Source of the DNA: Pseudomonadota bacterium
GTDB taxonomy: Bacteria > Desulfobacterota > Desulfobacteria > Desulfobacterales > RPRI01
Direction of reading: 5' to 3'
Assembly: GCA_018819005.1 (NCBI GenBank)
Contig: JAHJQU010000440.1
Location: 1-8,122 of the forward strand
DNA length: 8,122 bases
The position numbers were made by a program, and so were the translations under genes. Below are positions 1 to 6,384 of this stretch, one piece after another. Below the pieces are notes generated by a model. The model was not told the DNA's origin, did no database searches, and worked only from the letters and a program-made list of their open reading frames with translations. Numbering within the stretch: the stretch's first letter is position 1; each line of letters opens with the position of its first letter.

Positions 1-166
1 AAAGATATGAAAAAAAGGACAATCTCTAAGACTGATAGACTGTAGGCGGCGTTTAGGCTGTGGGAGGAAGTCGAGTGTGGTTACGCAAAACTCCAGACTT
101 TTTGAACTGGCTTGTGCAAAAACTAAAAGTCTTCCAGCAAGGAGTAACATAAACAGGGGCAAACAA

Positions 167-185
167 AATAACCTTGGAGGTTATT
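167..185 (-). terminator. terminator-like hairpin after the membrane glycosyltransferase gene
   Basis: On the minus strand a perfect 8-bp stem AATAACCT/AGGTTATT with a 3-nt loop starts four bases after the stop codon at 189-191 and is followed by TTGTTTG. The position directly after the last gene of the run fits an intrinsic terminator, but the stem is AT-rich and the T-run is interrupted, so it would be weak. From here to base 1 I see no gene or other structure. Confidence 0.45.
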
Positions 186-188
186 GCC

Positions 189-1778
189 TCATTTGCTGCC
201 AATTTTATCAGCAACTTCAGGAGATGAAAAGACGTAGGAAATATTTTTGGTGCCTTTAAATTCCTTTAGTTTTTTGAGATATTTAAACTTAGGAACTTCC
301 TTTTTTAATGAAACTCTTAATAACACAAGATCAAATTTCTTCTGCATTGCAATCTGTTCTAACTCATTATAATTACCACCTTGAGTATCTAAATTATAAA
401 ATGCATCGCTACTAGTCCCTGAAAAAGCATCTTCAACCATATACTCTCTTCCAGCGTAAAGTAGGAACCTTTTATCTTCAGTAATTATTCTAAGCTTTCT
501 GGTATCAGGATTATTTGCTATCCATTTGGCAGCAACCATCAAGCTGTTGTCCTGCTTCCATTCCCGTTCAAAGCACTCGTAAACAGGCATCGTAAAAAAT
601 AAAAGAAAAAGGGCCGCAAATACCTTTTGAGATAATTTTCCGGACAAGTACTCGAAAAACCTGTGCATACCGGCTCCAATCCACGGATAAATTAATAATG
701 CCGGAATCGAAAGAAATCTGCTTGTTAAAAAGTCCATTTTGACTAAAAAGTAATAAGCCATTAGAATATATAGCCAGAAAGCACATACAACAAAAACACG
801 ATTGGTTTGAACCATTCCATTAAAGCTAAAAAAAAGCGGGAGCAGGAATAATGGGGATAGAACAACAATAAAAGTTTCGATGAGTCCTAATAAATAGATA
901 ACAGGTATATAGTGCAATGTTATTTCAGAAAAATTATTTCTCAATCCGGAGACCGGGGAAGATTGAGAAAGGGTTTTTAATTGGTCAGAAAGGACGTAAT
1001 AATTATCAAGAAATTCTATTTTAAATAATCTCTGAAATTCTGAATATATCTCAAAACTCCTGTTAAATGAATTCGTACTATTCTGCCCGAAAATAAAAAA
1101 AATGATTAACAAAAAAAGTGGTACCATTATCAATAAAATAGAGCCCTTCAGCAAATATGCTCTTTTTTGTTTTTCAATAAAATATAAAGCTAAAAAATAT
1201 ACCGGGGAAAAAAGAATGAGAATTATTCCTTCAATTCTGAAGAATATGGAACTCACTGAAAAAACAGCTGTCATAAACAGAAAAAAAATCCGCGGTTCTT
1301 GCGAACTGCGGAAGGCAAAATAAACAGCCCAGGCTATGCAGAATATAAATCCAGGATCACGAATGACACCATCTGCCAAATCATTCGGAAAAGGAGCAAT
1401 GGCAAAAGCAAGGCATGCCCAGAAAGCGGCATTTCGGTCGAAAAGCTTTTTTGTCAGTAAATAGAGTGGAACAAGAGTAAAAACTATAAAGGTTATAGAT
1501 ATTATTCTTGCTGCAGATACCCAGTCAGGAATCAGAAAATGAAACATTGAAATTAATATAGGATAAAAAGGCATAGGGTAAATAGAAAGGCCTTCCTTAA
1601 AATGCCCACCAGCAATTTTTTGAGCTGCCTCAATATAAAGCATACCATCTTTATTAACCATGCTGTAAGAGAGAAAGAGAAATAATTTAAGCACTACTGA
1701 AATAAGAATTATATAATAAAGGCCTCTTTTGTTTTCAGGCCATTTTGAAATCTTTTCGAAGGTAATAACACTTTCCAT
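189..1778 (-). CDS. GT39/ArnT-like polytopic membrane glycosyltransferase
   Basis: Predicted 529-residue inner-membrane protein. Hydrophobic segments lie around residues 21-40, 71-84, 92-109, 117-130, 142-158, 164-199 and 211-231, with further ones near 290-335, 340-360, 365-385 and 395-412, followed by a soluble C-terminal part of about 110 residues. This is the layout of the GT39/PMT/ArnT (GT-C fold) family, which transfers sugars from polyprenyl-phosphate donors on the periplasmic side. An acidic residue in the first outer loop (D44 in NKDGMLYIEA) and R140-D141 before helix 5 (VIRDPGFIF) match the positions of family catalytic/metal residues, and SRFLSIPALL near the end of the membrane domain resembles the family's R-F/Y-L-P element. 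Start ATG has AGAGGA 8 nt upstream (1787-1792). It lies 65 bp after the SDR gene in the same direction, so it is probably co-transcribed and decorates or assembles the surface glycan. Substrate cannot be told from sequence. Confidence 0.8.
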   Translation of the reverse strand: MESVITFEKISKWPENKRGLYYIILISVVLKLFLFLSYSMVNKDGMLYIEAAQKIAGGHFKEGLSIYPMPFYPILISMFHFLIPDWVSAARIISITFIVFTLVPLYLLTKKLFDRNAAFWACLAFAIAPFPNDLADGVIRDPGFIFCIAWAVYFAFRSSQEPRIFFLFMTAVFSVSSIFFRIEGIILILFSPVYFLALYFIEKQKRAYLLKGSILLIMVPLFLLIIFFIFGQNSTNSFNRSFEIYSEFQRLFKIEFLDNYYVLSDQLKTLSQSSPVSGLRNNFSEITLHYIPVIYLLGLIETFIVVLSPLFLLPLFFSFNGMVQTNRVFVVCAFWLYILMAYYFLVKMDFLTSRFLSIPALLIYPWIGAGMHRFFEYLSGKLSQKVFAALFLLFFTMPVYECFEREWKQDNSLMVAAKWIANNPDTRKLRIITEDKRFLLYAGREYMVEDAFSGTSSDAFYNLDTQGGNYNELEQIAMQKKFDLVLLRVSLKKEVPKFKYLKKLKEFKGTKNISYVFSSPEVADKIGSK

Positions 1779-1843
1779 TAAGATGTTCCTCTAAAAAGCT
1801 GGCATCCGGTTAAACTGTTTTCTCAAGAAGACGCTATGACTCC

Positions 1844-2797
1844 TCACCTGTTTTTAAACCATTCTGCCGTTTCTTTTAATCCCTGGGCCAATGTTATGGG
1901 AGGATTCCAGTCAAGCTCTTTTCTGATCTTTGAGGAATCAACAGCAAGAGAGCCAGTAAGTCTCTTAATCTCCTGCAATTTCCCGGTTATTAAGCCTGCA
2001 AGGTTTAGAATAAACAGTGGCAGATAAAATAATCTCGCCGGTTTTCCGAGCGCTTCTCCCATTTGCCTGATAAGTTCAGGTGTGGATACATCTTCGTTGT
2101 CACTGACCAAATATGTTTGTCCCGCGGCTTTCTGATGGTTTAGACAGGCAATAATTGAATCCACAAGATTCCCAAGATAAATCAGGCTCCGTCTGTTGTT
2201 GACGGATAAGAAAGGCATTAGGAGTCCCCTGTCGACAGCTTTTATCAGCCTGAGGAAATTTGCCTTTACTCCAGGTCCATAGACCATCGGCACACGGATG
2301 ATCACCGTTTCCATTCCTGTTTCATAGCCTATGACCTTTAATTTTTCTTCAGCCTCCCACTTGCTTATGCCGTACGGATCAACCGGCCCAGGAGCATCCT
2401 CTTCGTTATAAGGCTCTTCCCTGCCCTCTCCGTTAACTTTAACGGTGCTCATAAAAATAAACCGCCGGACACCCGAAGAAGCAGCAGAACGTGCGAGCTT
2501 TTCGGTTCCGGCGGTATTTACAATACGATATTCCGAAAGAGGATCGGATGATGAATCATCCATCACATGAACCCGTCCGGCAAGATGAACTACCGAGTCA
2601 ACATTATCGAGAGCATCTTTCCATTCCGTGTCAGGTCCGATTGAGCCTGTTTCTATGATTTCGATTTCTTTGGGAAGGCTCTTTATTTTTTCCCTGGACC
2701 TGACGGAGGCGCGGACTTTCCAACCTCTTAAAACCATTTCCCCACAAAGCGCCTTTCCGACAAAGCCGTCTTCTCCTGTTACAAGAACACAATGCAA
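1844..2797 (-). CDS. NAD-dependent sugar-nucleotide epimerase/reductase (extended SDR)
   Basis: A 317-residue extended short-chain dehydrogenase, near full length for the UDP-sugar epimerase/4-ketoreductase family. Visible are the NAD-binding VTGEDGFVGKAL (G8, G11, G14), HLAGRVHV at 71-78, catalytic S117 (FMSTVKVNG), and Y142/K146 in DPYGISKW. The C-terminal VDSSKIRKELDWNPP followed by a W-F end is typical of UDP-glucose/UDP-hexosamine epimerase relatives. The overall style, and the position beside a WbjD-type epimerase, resembles WbpV/WreQ-type proteins that reduce UDP-4-keto-6-deoxy-GlcNAc to UDP-QuiNAc; that substrate is inference. It could instead be a 4-epimerase. The start is TTG: no in-frame ATG or GTG lies between the strong AGGAGG site and the glycine motif. 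It follows the 2-epimerase by 79 bp and precedes the membrane glycosyltransferase by 65 bp. Confidence 0.85.
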   Translation of the reverse strand: MHCVLVTGEDGFVGKALCGEMVLRGWKVRASVRSREKIKSLPKEIEIIETGSIGPDTEWKDALDNVDSVVHLAGRVHVMDDSSSDPLSEYRIVNTAGTEKLARSAASSGVRRFIFMSTVKVNGEGREEPYNEEDAPGPVDPYGISKWEAEEKLKVIGYETGMETVIIRVPMVYGPGVKANFLRLIKAVDRGLLMPFLSVNNRRSLIYLGNLVDSIIACLNHQKAAGQTYLVSDNEDVSTPELIRQMGEALGKPARLFYLPLFILNLAGLITGKLQEIKRLTGSLAVDSSKIRKELDWNPPITLAQGLKETAEWFKNR

Positions 2798-2806
2798 ATC
2801 AACACT

Positions 2807-2812
2807 CCTCCT
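2807..2812 (-). promoter_or_regulatory. ribosome binding site fixing a TTG start
   Basis: AGGAGG on the minus strand ends 9 nt before the TTG at 2797-2795. Reading the frame back from this TTG gives GAT, GTT, AGT and AGG, so there is no alternative ATG or GTG start after the site. Confidence 0.7.
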
Positions 2813-2847
2813 ACAATTTTATTTTGTGCCTTTCCCCCTTTACAGTA

Positions 2848-2881
2848 TTCACTCTTCACTGTTCACTATCGATTATTCACT
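2848..2881. repeat. 7-bp-period TTCACT microrepeat
   Basis: TTCACT occurs at 2848, 2855, 2862 and 2876, i.e. on a strict 7-bp register with one degenerate unit at 2869. It lies in the spacer between the 2-epimerase and SDR genes and covers the last codons and stop of the 2-epimerase (stop at 2877-2879). No function is evident; it resembles the small tandem repeats seen in many intergenic regions. Confidence 0.7.
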
Positions 2882-4004
2882 TATTCCATACATTACGATT
2901 AACGTAGTCGGTGTAACTCATTATAATCCAGAGCACTTTTTTTGAAACATTATCGGTATCATAATCGTGGATGAGTTTGAATGTCCGGCTTCCTCGTGTA
3001 AACTGTGATGTGACAATGTCAATGGATTCAACTACTGTATCTTTACTGAGGCCGCACATGATCAGGGTACCCTCATCCATCCCCTCGGGACGCTCATGCG
3101 CCTGGCGGATCGTCACCGCCGGGAAGTTCAGGATGGATGATTCCTCTGTAATGGTGCCGCTATCAGAGACAACGCAGAAGGCATGCATCTGGAGTTTCAC
3201 ATAATCAAAAAAACCCAGAGGTTTTAAAAAGCGGATCAGGGGATCCGAATCGTTAACACGTATTTCTTCGATCTTCTTTCTTGTCCGGGGATGCGTGGAG
3301 ACGATCAGCGGCATTCCGTAATGCTTTGCGATGAGTTGCAACGATGCCAATAGGTTCCCGAAGTTTTCCTCGTTGTCTACATTTTCTTCACGGTGCGTAC
3401 TGACAACGAAATATTCTCCCGGATGAACCTGGAGCCTTTCAAGTACATCAGAACCCTCGATATGAGACATGTAGTAGGAAAGAACTTCTTTCATAGGGGA
3501 TCCAGTCTTGATGACAGTTTCCGGTCGAAGTCCCTCTGCCAGCAAGTAACGGCGGGCATGTTCCGTTAAAGGCATATTGATGTCACTCAGGTGATCAACG
3601 ATCTTGCGGTTTATTTCCTCCGGTACGCGCTGGTCGAAGCTTCGATTGCCTGCCTCCATATGAAAGATAGGTATTTTGCGACGCTTCGCCGAAATTACGG
3701 ACAGACAACTGTTTGTGTCTCCATACAACAAGACGGCATCAGGTTTCACCAGCTCCATCATCTCATCGGATCGAGCGATTACGTTACCGATGGTCTGGGC
3801 CACGGTCTGGCCTGCAGCATTCAAAAAATGATCAGGTTTCCGGATACCGAGATCCTGGAAAAAGATTTCATTCAGTTCATAATCGTAATTCTGTCCTGTA
3901 TGCACCATGATATGTTCCGTATGAATATCCAGCTCGCTGATGACACGGCAGAGCTTAATGATTTCGGGGCGAGTACCCACGATAGTCATAACCTTTGTTG
4001 ACAT
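2877..4004 (-). CDS. wbjD: UDP-N-acetylglucosamine 2-epimerase, WbjD/CapG/FnlC type
   Basis: A 375-residue non-hydrolysing UDP-HexNAc 2-epimerase (GT-B fold), full length for the family. Motifs in order: VGTRPEIIKL (9-18), HTGQNYDYELN (35-45), YGDTNS (94-99, D96), FHMEAGNRSFDQRVPEE (114-130), STHREEN (202-208, H204), and SDSGTITEESS (280-290) with RPEG at 305-308. These correspond to the UDP-binding and acid/base residues of WecB-type enzymes. The DYELNEIFFQDLGIRKPD and AKRRKIPIFHMEAGNR stretches are the signature I know from the WbjD/CapG/FnlC branch, which performs the last C2 epimerisation to UDP-L-FucNAc. It is usually encoded after a 4,6-dehydratase/5-epimerase and a 4-reductase. Here only a dehydratase remnant lies 42 bp upstream, so the pathway is incomplete in this window. 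Start ATG at 4004 gives the expected N-terminus. A plain WecB-like ManNAc role cannot be excluded. Confidence 0.9.
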   Translation of the reverse strand: MSTKVMTIVGTRPEIIKLCRVISELDIHTEHIMVHTGQNYDYELNEIFFQDLGIRKPDHFLNAAGQTVAQTIGNVIARSDEMMELVKPDAVLLYGDTNSCLSVISAKRRKIPIFHMEAGNRSFDQRVPEEINRKIVDHLSDINMPLTEHARRYLLAEGLRPETVIKTGSPMKEVLSYYMSHIEGSDVLERLQVHPGEYFVVSTHREENVDNEENFGNLLASLQLIAKHYGMPLIVSTHPRTRKKIEEIRVNDSDPLIRFLKPLGFFDYVKLQMHAFCVVSDSGTITEESSILNFPAVTIRQAHERPEGMDEGTLIMCGLSKDTVVESIDIVTSQFTRGSRTFKLIHDYDTDNVSKKVLWIIMSYTDYVNRNVWNK

Positions 4005-4046
4005 AATCTCTTTTCTCCAATTTGCTTGATAACAACATGATGACTT

Positions 4047-4340
4047 CTAACGCAACAGTTCTTCACCTTGAGCCAGATCACCATCATCAATCATCAACTT
4101 ATTTCTTTTCAACAATTCAATGGTTTGATTTAAATCGAGGACTTTATCCGCAGAGCTGAACTCCTTTTCCAGCGCTTTCATTACCGGTTCTTCCTCTACG
4201 TGTAGTTCCGGCAGCATGGGGAGAATAGCATAATAATTTCCTCGTTTGACGCAATGATAGGCTTCTTCTTCCGAAACCATTATTTCATCAATCTTTTCTC
4301 CCGGTCGGATGCCCGTCACCTTTATTTCAACGGGCCGATT
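4047..4340 (-). pseudogene. C-terminal remnant of a CapD-like sugar-nucleotide dehydratase/epimerase
   Basis: About 97 residues read as the C-terminus of a CapD/Polysacc_synt_2-type UDP-sugar 4,6-dehydratase/epimerase: VTGIRPGEKIDEIMVSEEE is the strongly conserved distal motif, followed by the family-like tail YYAILPMLPEL and EFSSADKVL. The Rossmann domain and the catalytic YxxxK are absent. The reading frame stays open upstream to about 4496, but those residues come from a GTGGGCAAAC hairpin repeat and a 41-bp dispersed repeat, not from the enzyme. There is no credible start or ribosome site at the junction. The stop is 42 bp before the WbjD-type epimerase, consistent with an original order dehydratase then 2-epimerase. 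Homology may begin a few residues either side of 4340. Confidence 0.75.
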
Positions 4341-4358
4341 CCCGAAAGATTGTTCAGC

Positions 4359-4386
4359 GTGGGCAAACATGAGGCCGTTTGCCCAC
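4359..4386. repeat. palindromic intergenic repeat (GTGGGCAAAC hairpin)
   Basis: GTGGGCAAAC and GTTTGCCCAC form a perfect 10-bp stem around an 8-nt loop. On the minus strand it is led in by GGTAGG, giving the 'GTAGGGTGGGC' pattern I know from short dispersed palindromes in several proteobacteria. It sits exactly where homology to the dehydratase remnant ends, so it marks or caused the truncation point. Confidence 0.7.
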
Positions 4387-4446
4387 CCTACCAGGCTAAA
4401 GTAGCGTCGATCTAAAATGTCCAAAAAAATAAAATATTTACAAATT

Positions 4447-4487
4447 AATCGTTTTCTTCTTGACAGGAGGCAATATAGGATGTCCCC
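4447..4487. repeat. 41-bp dispersed direct repeat, copy 1
   Basis: Matches 5518-5558 in the same orientation at 38 of 41 positions without gaps; the last 31 bp differ by a single base. It contains TTCTTGACAGG and CAATATAGGATGTCCCC. The two copies bracket the antitoxin/MazF pair and the MITE. Sequence beyond 4487 and 5558 is unrelated. Confidence 0.8.
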
Positions 4488-4508
4488 ATCTGGCACTTAC
4501 GATAGGCA

Positions 4509-4850
4509 TCAGCCCAACCCGAGCCAGAAGGCCAGTGACCTGGTGAGTCTGGTCATGGTGTCCTCATCAAGCCGCCCGACCACTTCCTTCACCTTTTCCC
4601 TGGGAAGCGTGATGATCTTGTCCACCATGATCTGGCTGGGTTTGGCAAGTCCGTTTTCGCGGTCGGGCTCCACGTCCAGGCGGAAGAGAGGGACATCCCG
4701 CAGGTGGCTGGTGAGAGGGCACACCACAAAGCTCGGATGCGTTTCGTTTGCCAGGTCGGTCTGCACGATCACCGCCGGCCTGGGCTTGCCGTAGCTGCCA
4801 GGGGCCACGACCAGCACCACGTCGCCCCGTTTCAGTCGTTCCACTCCCAC
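4509..4850 (-). CDS. MazF-family type II toxin (endoribonuclease)
   Basis: A 113-residue MazF/PemK-like protein. Visible family elements are RGDVVLV (8-14), the loop GKPRPAVIVQTD (21-32), CPLTSH (44-49) with T47 at the conserved Ser/Thr position, and MVDKIITLPREK (75-86), then an amphipathic C-terminal helix. Members cleave single-stranded mRNA at short motifs and are held inactive by the cognate antitoxin; the recognition sequence cannot be predicted here. Start is GTG at 4850, with a second in-frame GTG at 4844; either overlaps the upstream antitoxin gene (by 19 bp or 13 bp), indicating translational coupling. The coding sequence is visibly GC-richer than the AT-rich sugar genes beside it, which suggests separate acquisition. 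It appears complete, with the RGD and RPAV elements intact. Confidence 0.88.
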   Translation of the reverse strand: MGVERLKRGDVVLVVAPGSYGKPRPAVIVQTDLANETHPSFVVCPLTSHLRDVPLFRLDVEPDRENGLAKPSQIMVDKIITLPREKVKEVVGRLDEDTMTRLTRSLAFWLGLG

Positions 4851-5056
4851 CCCTCGGTATCGGCAACCTGCTCAATCCACTTACCCGTCTCGGACTCGGC
4901 GCGGTGGTCGGCGTCAACGAGCAGCGATTGCCGCCGCACCTCGGCCGCAAGCTTCCCGGACCGCTTATCCGGAACCCAGATCTGCACCGGCCGCAACCCG
5001 GCCCCCCGTAGCCTTTCTCTGTACTTCTTCATCTTTTCCGTCGCACTCGGGGCCAT
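4832..5056 (-). CDS. MazE-like antitoxin, DUF3018 type
   Basis: A 74-residue protein with the recognisable pattern KKYRERLRGAGLRPVQIWVPD at 9-29, RRQSLLVDADHRAE at 41-54 and an acidic, tryptophan-rich tail (EGWEWND). This is the layout of the DUF3018 'antitoxin MazE family' that precedes MazF genes: a DNA-binding N-terminal part and a flexible C-terminal tail that occupies the toxin. ATG at 5056 is preceded by GAGGTGAG three bases upstream of the start. The gene overlaps the toxin start by 19 bp and has its own promoter-like signal upstream. By family behaviour the antitoxin, alone or with toxin, would repress that promoter; this is inference. Confidence 0.85.
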   Translation of the reverse strand: MAPSATEKMKKYRERLRGAGLRPVQIWVPDKRSGKLAAEVRRQSLLVDADHRAESETGKWIEQVADTEGWEWND

Positions 5057-5087
5057 ACTCTCACCTCATTACTAAACCTTTACCGAT

Positions 5088-5116
5088 AAAATAACATGTT
5101 ACCAAGGGGCTGTCAA
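5088..5116 (-). promoter_or_regulatory. sigma70-like promoter of the DUF3018/MazF pair, with overlapping palindrome
   Basis: On the minus strand a perfect -35 TTGACA (5116-5111), a 17-bp spacer and a -10 TATTTT (5093-5088, four of six consensus bases) lie about 30 bp before the antitoxin ATG. A perfect 10-bp palindrome TAACATGTTA (5092-5101) overlaps the -10 edge and is a plausible operator for autoregulation. Confidence 0.55.
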
Positions 5117-5300
5117 GGTGCTGCTCCTCCTCCAAGAACAAAAAAGGGGTCTGACCCTTTTTCCCCTACAATGCAGTCATCATAATGCAAACGTTAAAGC
5201 AAGGCGTAAATAATACGGACTTGTGTATATTTCGTGCATCCGGACACCCCGGATAGGCAAAACCCTTCAACCAAACGAACCAGAGAAACGTCTAACCTAA
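5117..5300. other. non-coding spacer with two small hairpins
   Basis: No gene can be supported between the antitoxin promoter and the MITE. It holds an inverted repeat AAAAAGGG/CCCTTTTT around GTCTGA (5141-5162), and a 6-bp stem ATCCGG/CCGGAT around a 5-nt loop (5238-5254). The first resembles the GGGGTCTGACCCC-type dispersed palindromes I associate with deltaproteobacterial intergenic DNA, or a bidirectional terminator. Neither can be tied to a transcript. Confidence 0.5.
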
Positions 5301-5513
5301 TGAGGCTCTTGCAAAACTGTTTGTCATCCCCGAATGCTTCTATCCCCGATACAGGCATTTGGGGACGGATATGGTTTTTCAAGTCGTGCCAAAGGCAGAT
5401 TCGCCGAGGCGAACAGTTAGAACCAGATTCCCGCTCAGAATCGCTGCGGGTCGTGCCTTAGGCAGATTCGCCGAGGCGAAAATGACAGAATTGGGACTTT
5501 TGCAAGAGCCTCA
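5301..5513. mobile_element. MITE-like non-autonomous element with 16-bp perfect terminal inverted repeats
   Basis: The ends TGAGGCTCTTGCAAAA (5301-5316) and TTTTGCAAGAGCCTCA (5498-5513) are perfect inverted complements bounding 213 bp without a credible gene. The interior is highly structured. There is an 11-bp stem with one G:T-type mismatch (5327-5337 with 5355-5365), and a 31-bp direct repeat at 5383-5413 and 5450-5480 (29/31 identical), each copy carrying the palindromic TTCGCC-GA-GGCGAA. A CCCGC/GCGGG stem lies between them. No target-site duplication beyond a possible AA is obvious. Size, clean inverted ends and lack of a transposase fit a MITE mobilised in trans; the parent transposase is not in the window. 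Confidence 0.75.
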
Positions 5514-5517
5514 AAGC

Positions 5518-5558
5518 AATCATTTTTTTCTTGACAGGGGGCAATATAGGATGTCCCC
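5518..5558. repeat. 41-bp dispersed direct repeat, copy 2
   Basis: Partner of 4447-4487 (38/41 identical, offset 1071 bp). It starts 5 bp after the MITE and ends 24 bp before the broken epimerase piece, so it sits at a gene-break boundary just as copy 1 does. Confidence 0.8.
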
Positions 5559-5581
5559 CTCAGGGTGGTAAAATGGGGGAG

Positions 5582-5671
5582 ATGACCGTCGGAACCCCTC
5601 GCATTCAAGACAATCTGTTCGGCAGCAAGTTTCGTCTGAGCATAAAAAGTGTCGGGATGAGTTGGCGACAT
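5582..5671 (-). pseudogene. internal fragment of a sugar epimerase (YxxxK segment)
   Basis: About 30 residues, SPTHPDTFYAQTKLAAEQIV followed by LNARGSDGH, read as the catalytic YxxxK helix region of an extended SDR sugar epimerase. Upstream an in-frame TGA closes the frame a few codons before; downstream homology stops near 5582 and the frame runs into the 41-bp repeat and the MITE. It has neither cofactor-binding nor C-terminal domain. It lies 83 bp after the toxin stop. Together with the N-terminal piece at 6447-6635 it looks like the two sides of one interrupted gene, since the missing middle would be roughly 60-70 residues; that they were one gene is inference. Confidence 0.7.
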
Positions 5672-6012
5672 CTCAATGTTTACATCTCATTATATGCGAT
5701 ATATCAAACCATTTCTCAAATTGCATGAAATAAATATGGCTCTGTTCTTCTTTGTTAAAGAGAGAAAACCACCTTCAGGGCTTGATCGATCGCGCGCATA
5801 TCGTCGTGTTCCAATTTGCCCCGCACCCGAGACAATCTCAAGCGATAGTCAATCGGACGGGTTTGCAGGCAGTCGGCGATGGACTTCTTGTCAAGACCGT
5901 TTATCTGAGACGGAATCAGGGCCACATTGGTCTTGATTCGCGACTTCTTCTCATTCCATTCCGTGATCGGCACAACTTGTATGACAGGGACGCGCGCATT
6001 GTAAACATCGTT
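5626..6012. repeat. 387-bp direct repeat, copy A (epimerase scrap plus toxin C-terminus)
   Basis: Matches 7736-8122 in the same orientation with 14 mismatches and no gaps by my count (about 96% identity, offset 2,110 bp). Homology begins inside the YxxxK scrap and continues through the toxin gene; copy B is cut by the window edge, so the full repeat may be longer. Confidence 0.92.
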
Positions 6013-6105
6013 GGTCACAACCACGCAGGGGCGCACTTTACCTGTCTCAGACCCCTTTACCGGATTCAGATCGTCGATGACCATACCCCGCGAAAGAGTC
6101 GTCAT
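5755..6105 (-). CDS. MazF/PemK-family toxin
   Basis: A 116-residue MazF/PemK-like endoribonuclease toxin. The N-terminus SRGMVIDDLNPVKGSETGKV with RPCVVVTND (25-33) is the canonical 'RG...DLxPxxGSExGKxRPxVVVxND' block. VPITEW (45-50) carries the conserved Ser/Thr (T48), and the end QALKVVFSL matches the family's 'al..vl.l' tail. The ATG overlaps the antitoxin stop as ATGA (6102-6105), the usual sign of translational coupling in these operons. The protein is distinct from the MazF at 4509-4850, so the window carries two non-orthologous MazF subtypes. A close second copy begins at 8122. It looks complete and potentially functional. Confidence 0.9.
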   Translation of the reverse strand: MTTLSRGMVIDDLNPVKGSETGKVRPCVVVTNDVYNARVPVIQVVPITEWNEKKSRIKTNVALIPSQINGLDKKSIADCLQTRPIDYRLRLSRVRGKLEHDDMRAIDQALKVVFSL

Positions 6106-6335
6106 TCGGGCCAGCCTTGAGCCGCAGAGTCTGTCAATACTTTGAGCTCAGAATCCTCCACGTAAGTTTCAGCATATAAATCGGCTGATTCCCTTAATTT
6201 CTGCGATTCCAATTCTTCCCTTAACCGGTTCAACGCCTCACGAACCATGGCGCTTTTATCCTTGAAACCGTAATTCTTATAATTATTTAAGAATTCAACC
6301 TGATTCTCATTACAACTGAATTTAGCCTGCTGCAT
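6102..6335 (-). CDS. ribbon-helix-helix-like antitoxin
   Basis: A 77-residue small protein. FSCNENQVEFLNNYKNYGFK then DKSAMVREALNRLREE reads as one beta strand plus two helices of a ribbon-helix-helix (CopG/ParD-like) DNA-binding domain; the acidic tail YVEDSELKVLTDSAAQGWPE would be the toxin-binding segment. I choose the ATG at 6335 rather than the in-frame ATG 24 nt earlier: AAGGAGG lies 5 nt before it (6341-6347) and the shorter form starts directly at the expected strand. The gene overlaps the toxin by 4 bp. Function as antitoxin rests on the partner and the fold pattern; no close family name is recognised. Confidence 0.85.
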   Translation of the reverse strand: MQQAKFSCNENQVEFLNNYKNYGFKDKSAMVREALNRLREELESQKLRESADLYAETYVEDSELKVLTDSAAQGWPE

Positions 6336-6349
6336 GATATCCTCCTTCG

Positions 6350-6384
6350 TGAGACCCATAAATTAGGTCTTAAAATGAGACCCA
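6350..6384 (-). promoter_or_regulatory. candidate operator: TGGGTCTCA direct repeats and GGTCT palindrome
   Basis: TGGGTCTCA occurs twice on the minus strand (6384-6376 and 6358-6350), 26 bp apart. The first copy overlaps an inverted repeat GGTCT-7-AGACC (6366-6382). They lie between the -10 box and the ribosome site of the antitoxin gene, where an RHH antitoxin would be expected to bind and repress. Binding is inference. Confidence 0.45.

Noticed and set aside
568..786. 72-codon minus-strand frame inside the membrane glycosyltransferase gene
   Set aside because: Out-of-frame shadow within a clear 529-codon gene that has consistent transmembrane periodicity.
1102..1323. 73-codon plus-strand frame, and other small frames opposite the membrane glycosyltransferase
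   Set aside because: Lysine-rich translation arising from AT-rich antisense of hydrophobic codons; no start context or homology.
3591..4001. 136-codon open frame on the plus strand
   Set aside because: It lies wholly antisense to the well-conserved 2-epimerase gene, has no family resemblance and no ribosome site; it is a shadow of that gene.
4341..4496. N-terminal extension of the dehydratase remnant up to an ATG at 4496
   Set aside because: These codons consist of the 41-bp dispersed repeat, AT-rich spacer and the GTGGGCAAAC hairpin; they do not resemble any SDR sequence, so I do not treat the 149-codon frame as a gene.
4567..5075. Long open frames on both strands (minus 4567-4950; plus 4704-5075 and 4748-5011) over the DUF3018/MazF pair
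   Set aside because: GC-rich DNA leaves many frames open; their products are proline/arginine-rich without family pattern, whereas the chosen frames show clear antitoxin and MazF motifs.
5383..5480. Possible CRISPR-like array from two 31-bp near-identical repeats
   Set aside because: Only two copies, internally palindromic, and enclosed by the perfect 16-bp inverted ends of the MITE; there is no third repeat and no cas gene.
5435..5581. C-terminal continuation of the epimerase YxxxK fragment
   Set aside because: The frame remains open but encodes the 41-bp repeat and one end of the MITE, not epimerase sequence.
6336..6359. Eight-codon longer form of the RHH antitoxin
   Set aside because: The in-frame ATG at 6335 has AAGGAGG at ideal spacing, and the extra codons are made of that ribosome site and the TGGGTCTCA repeat.
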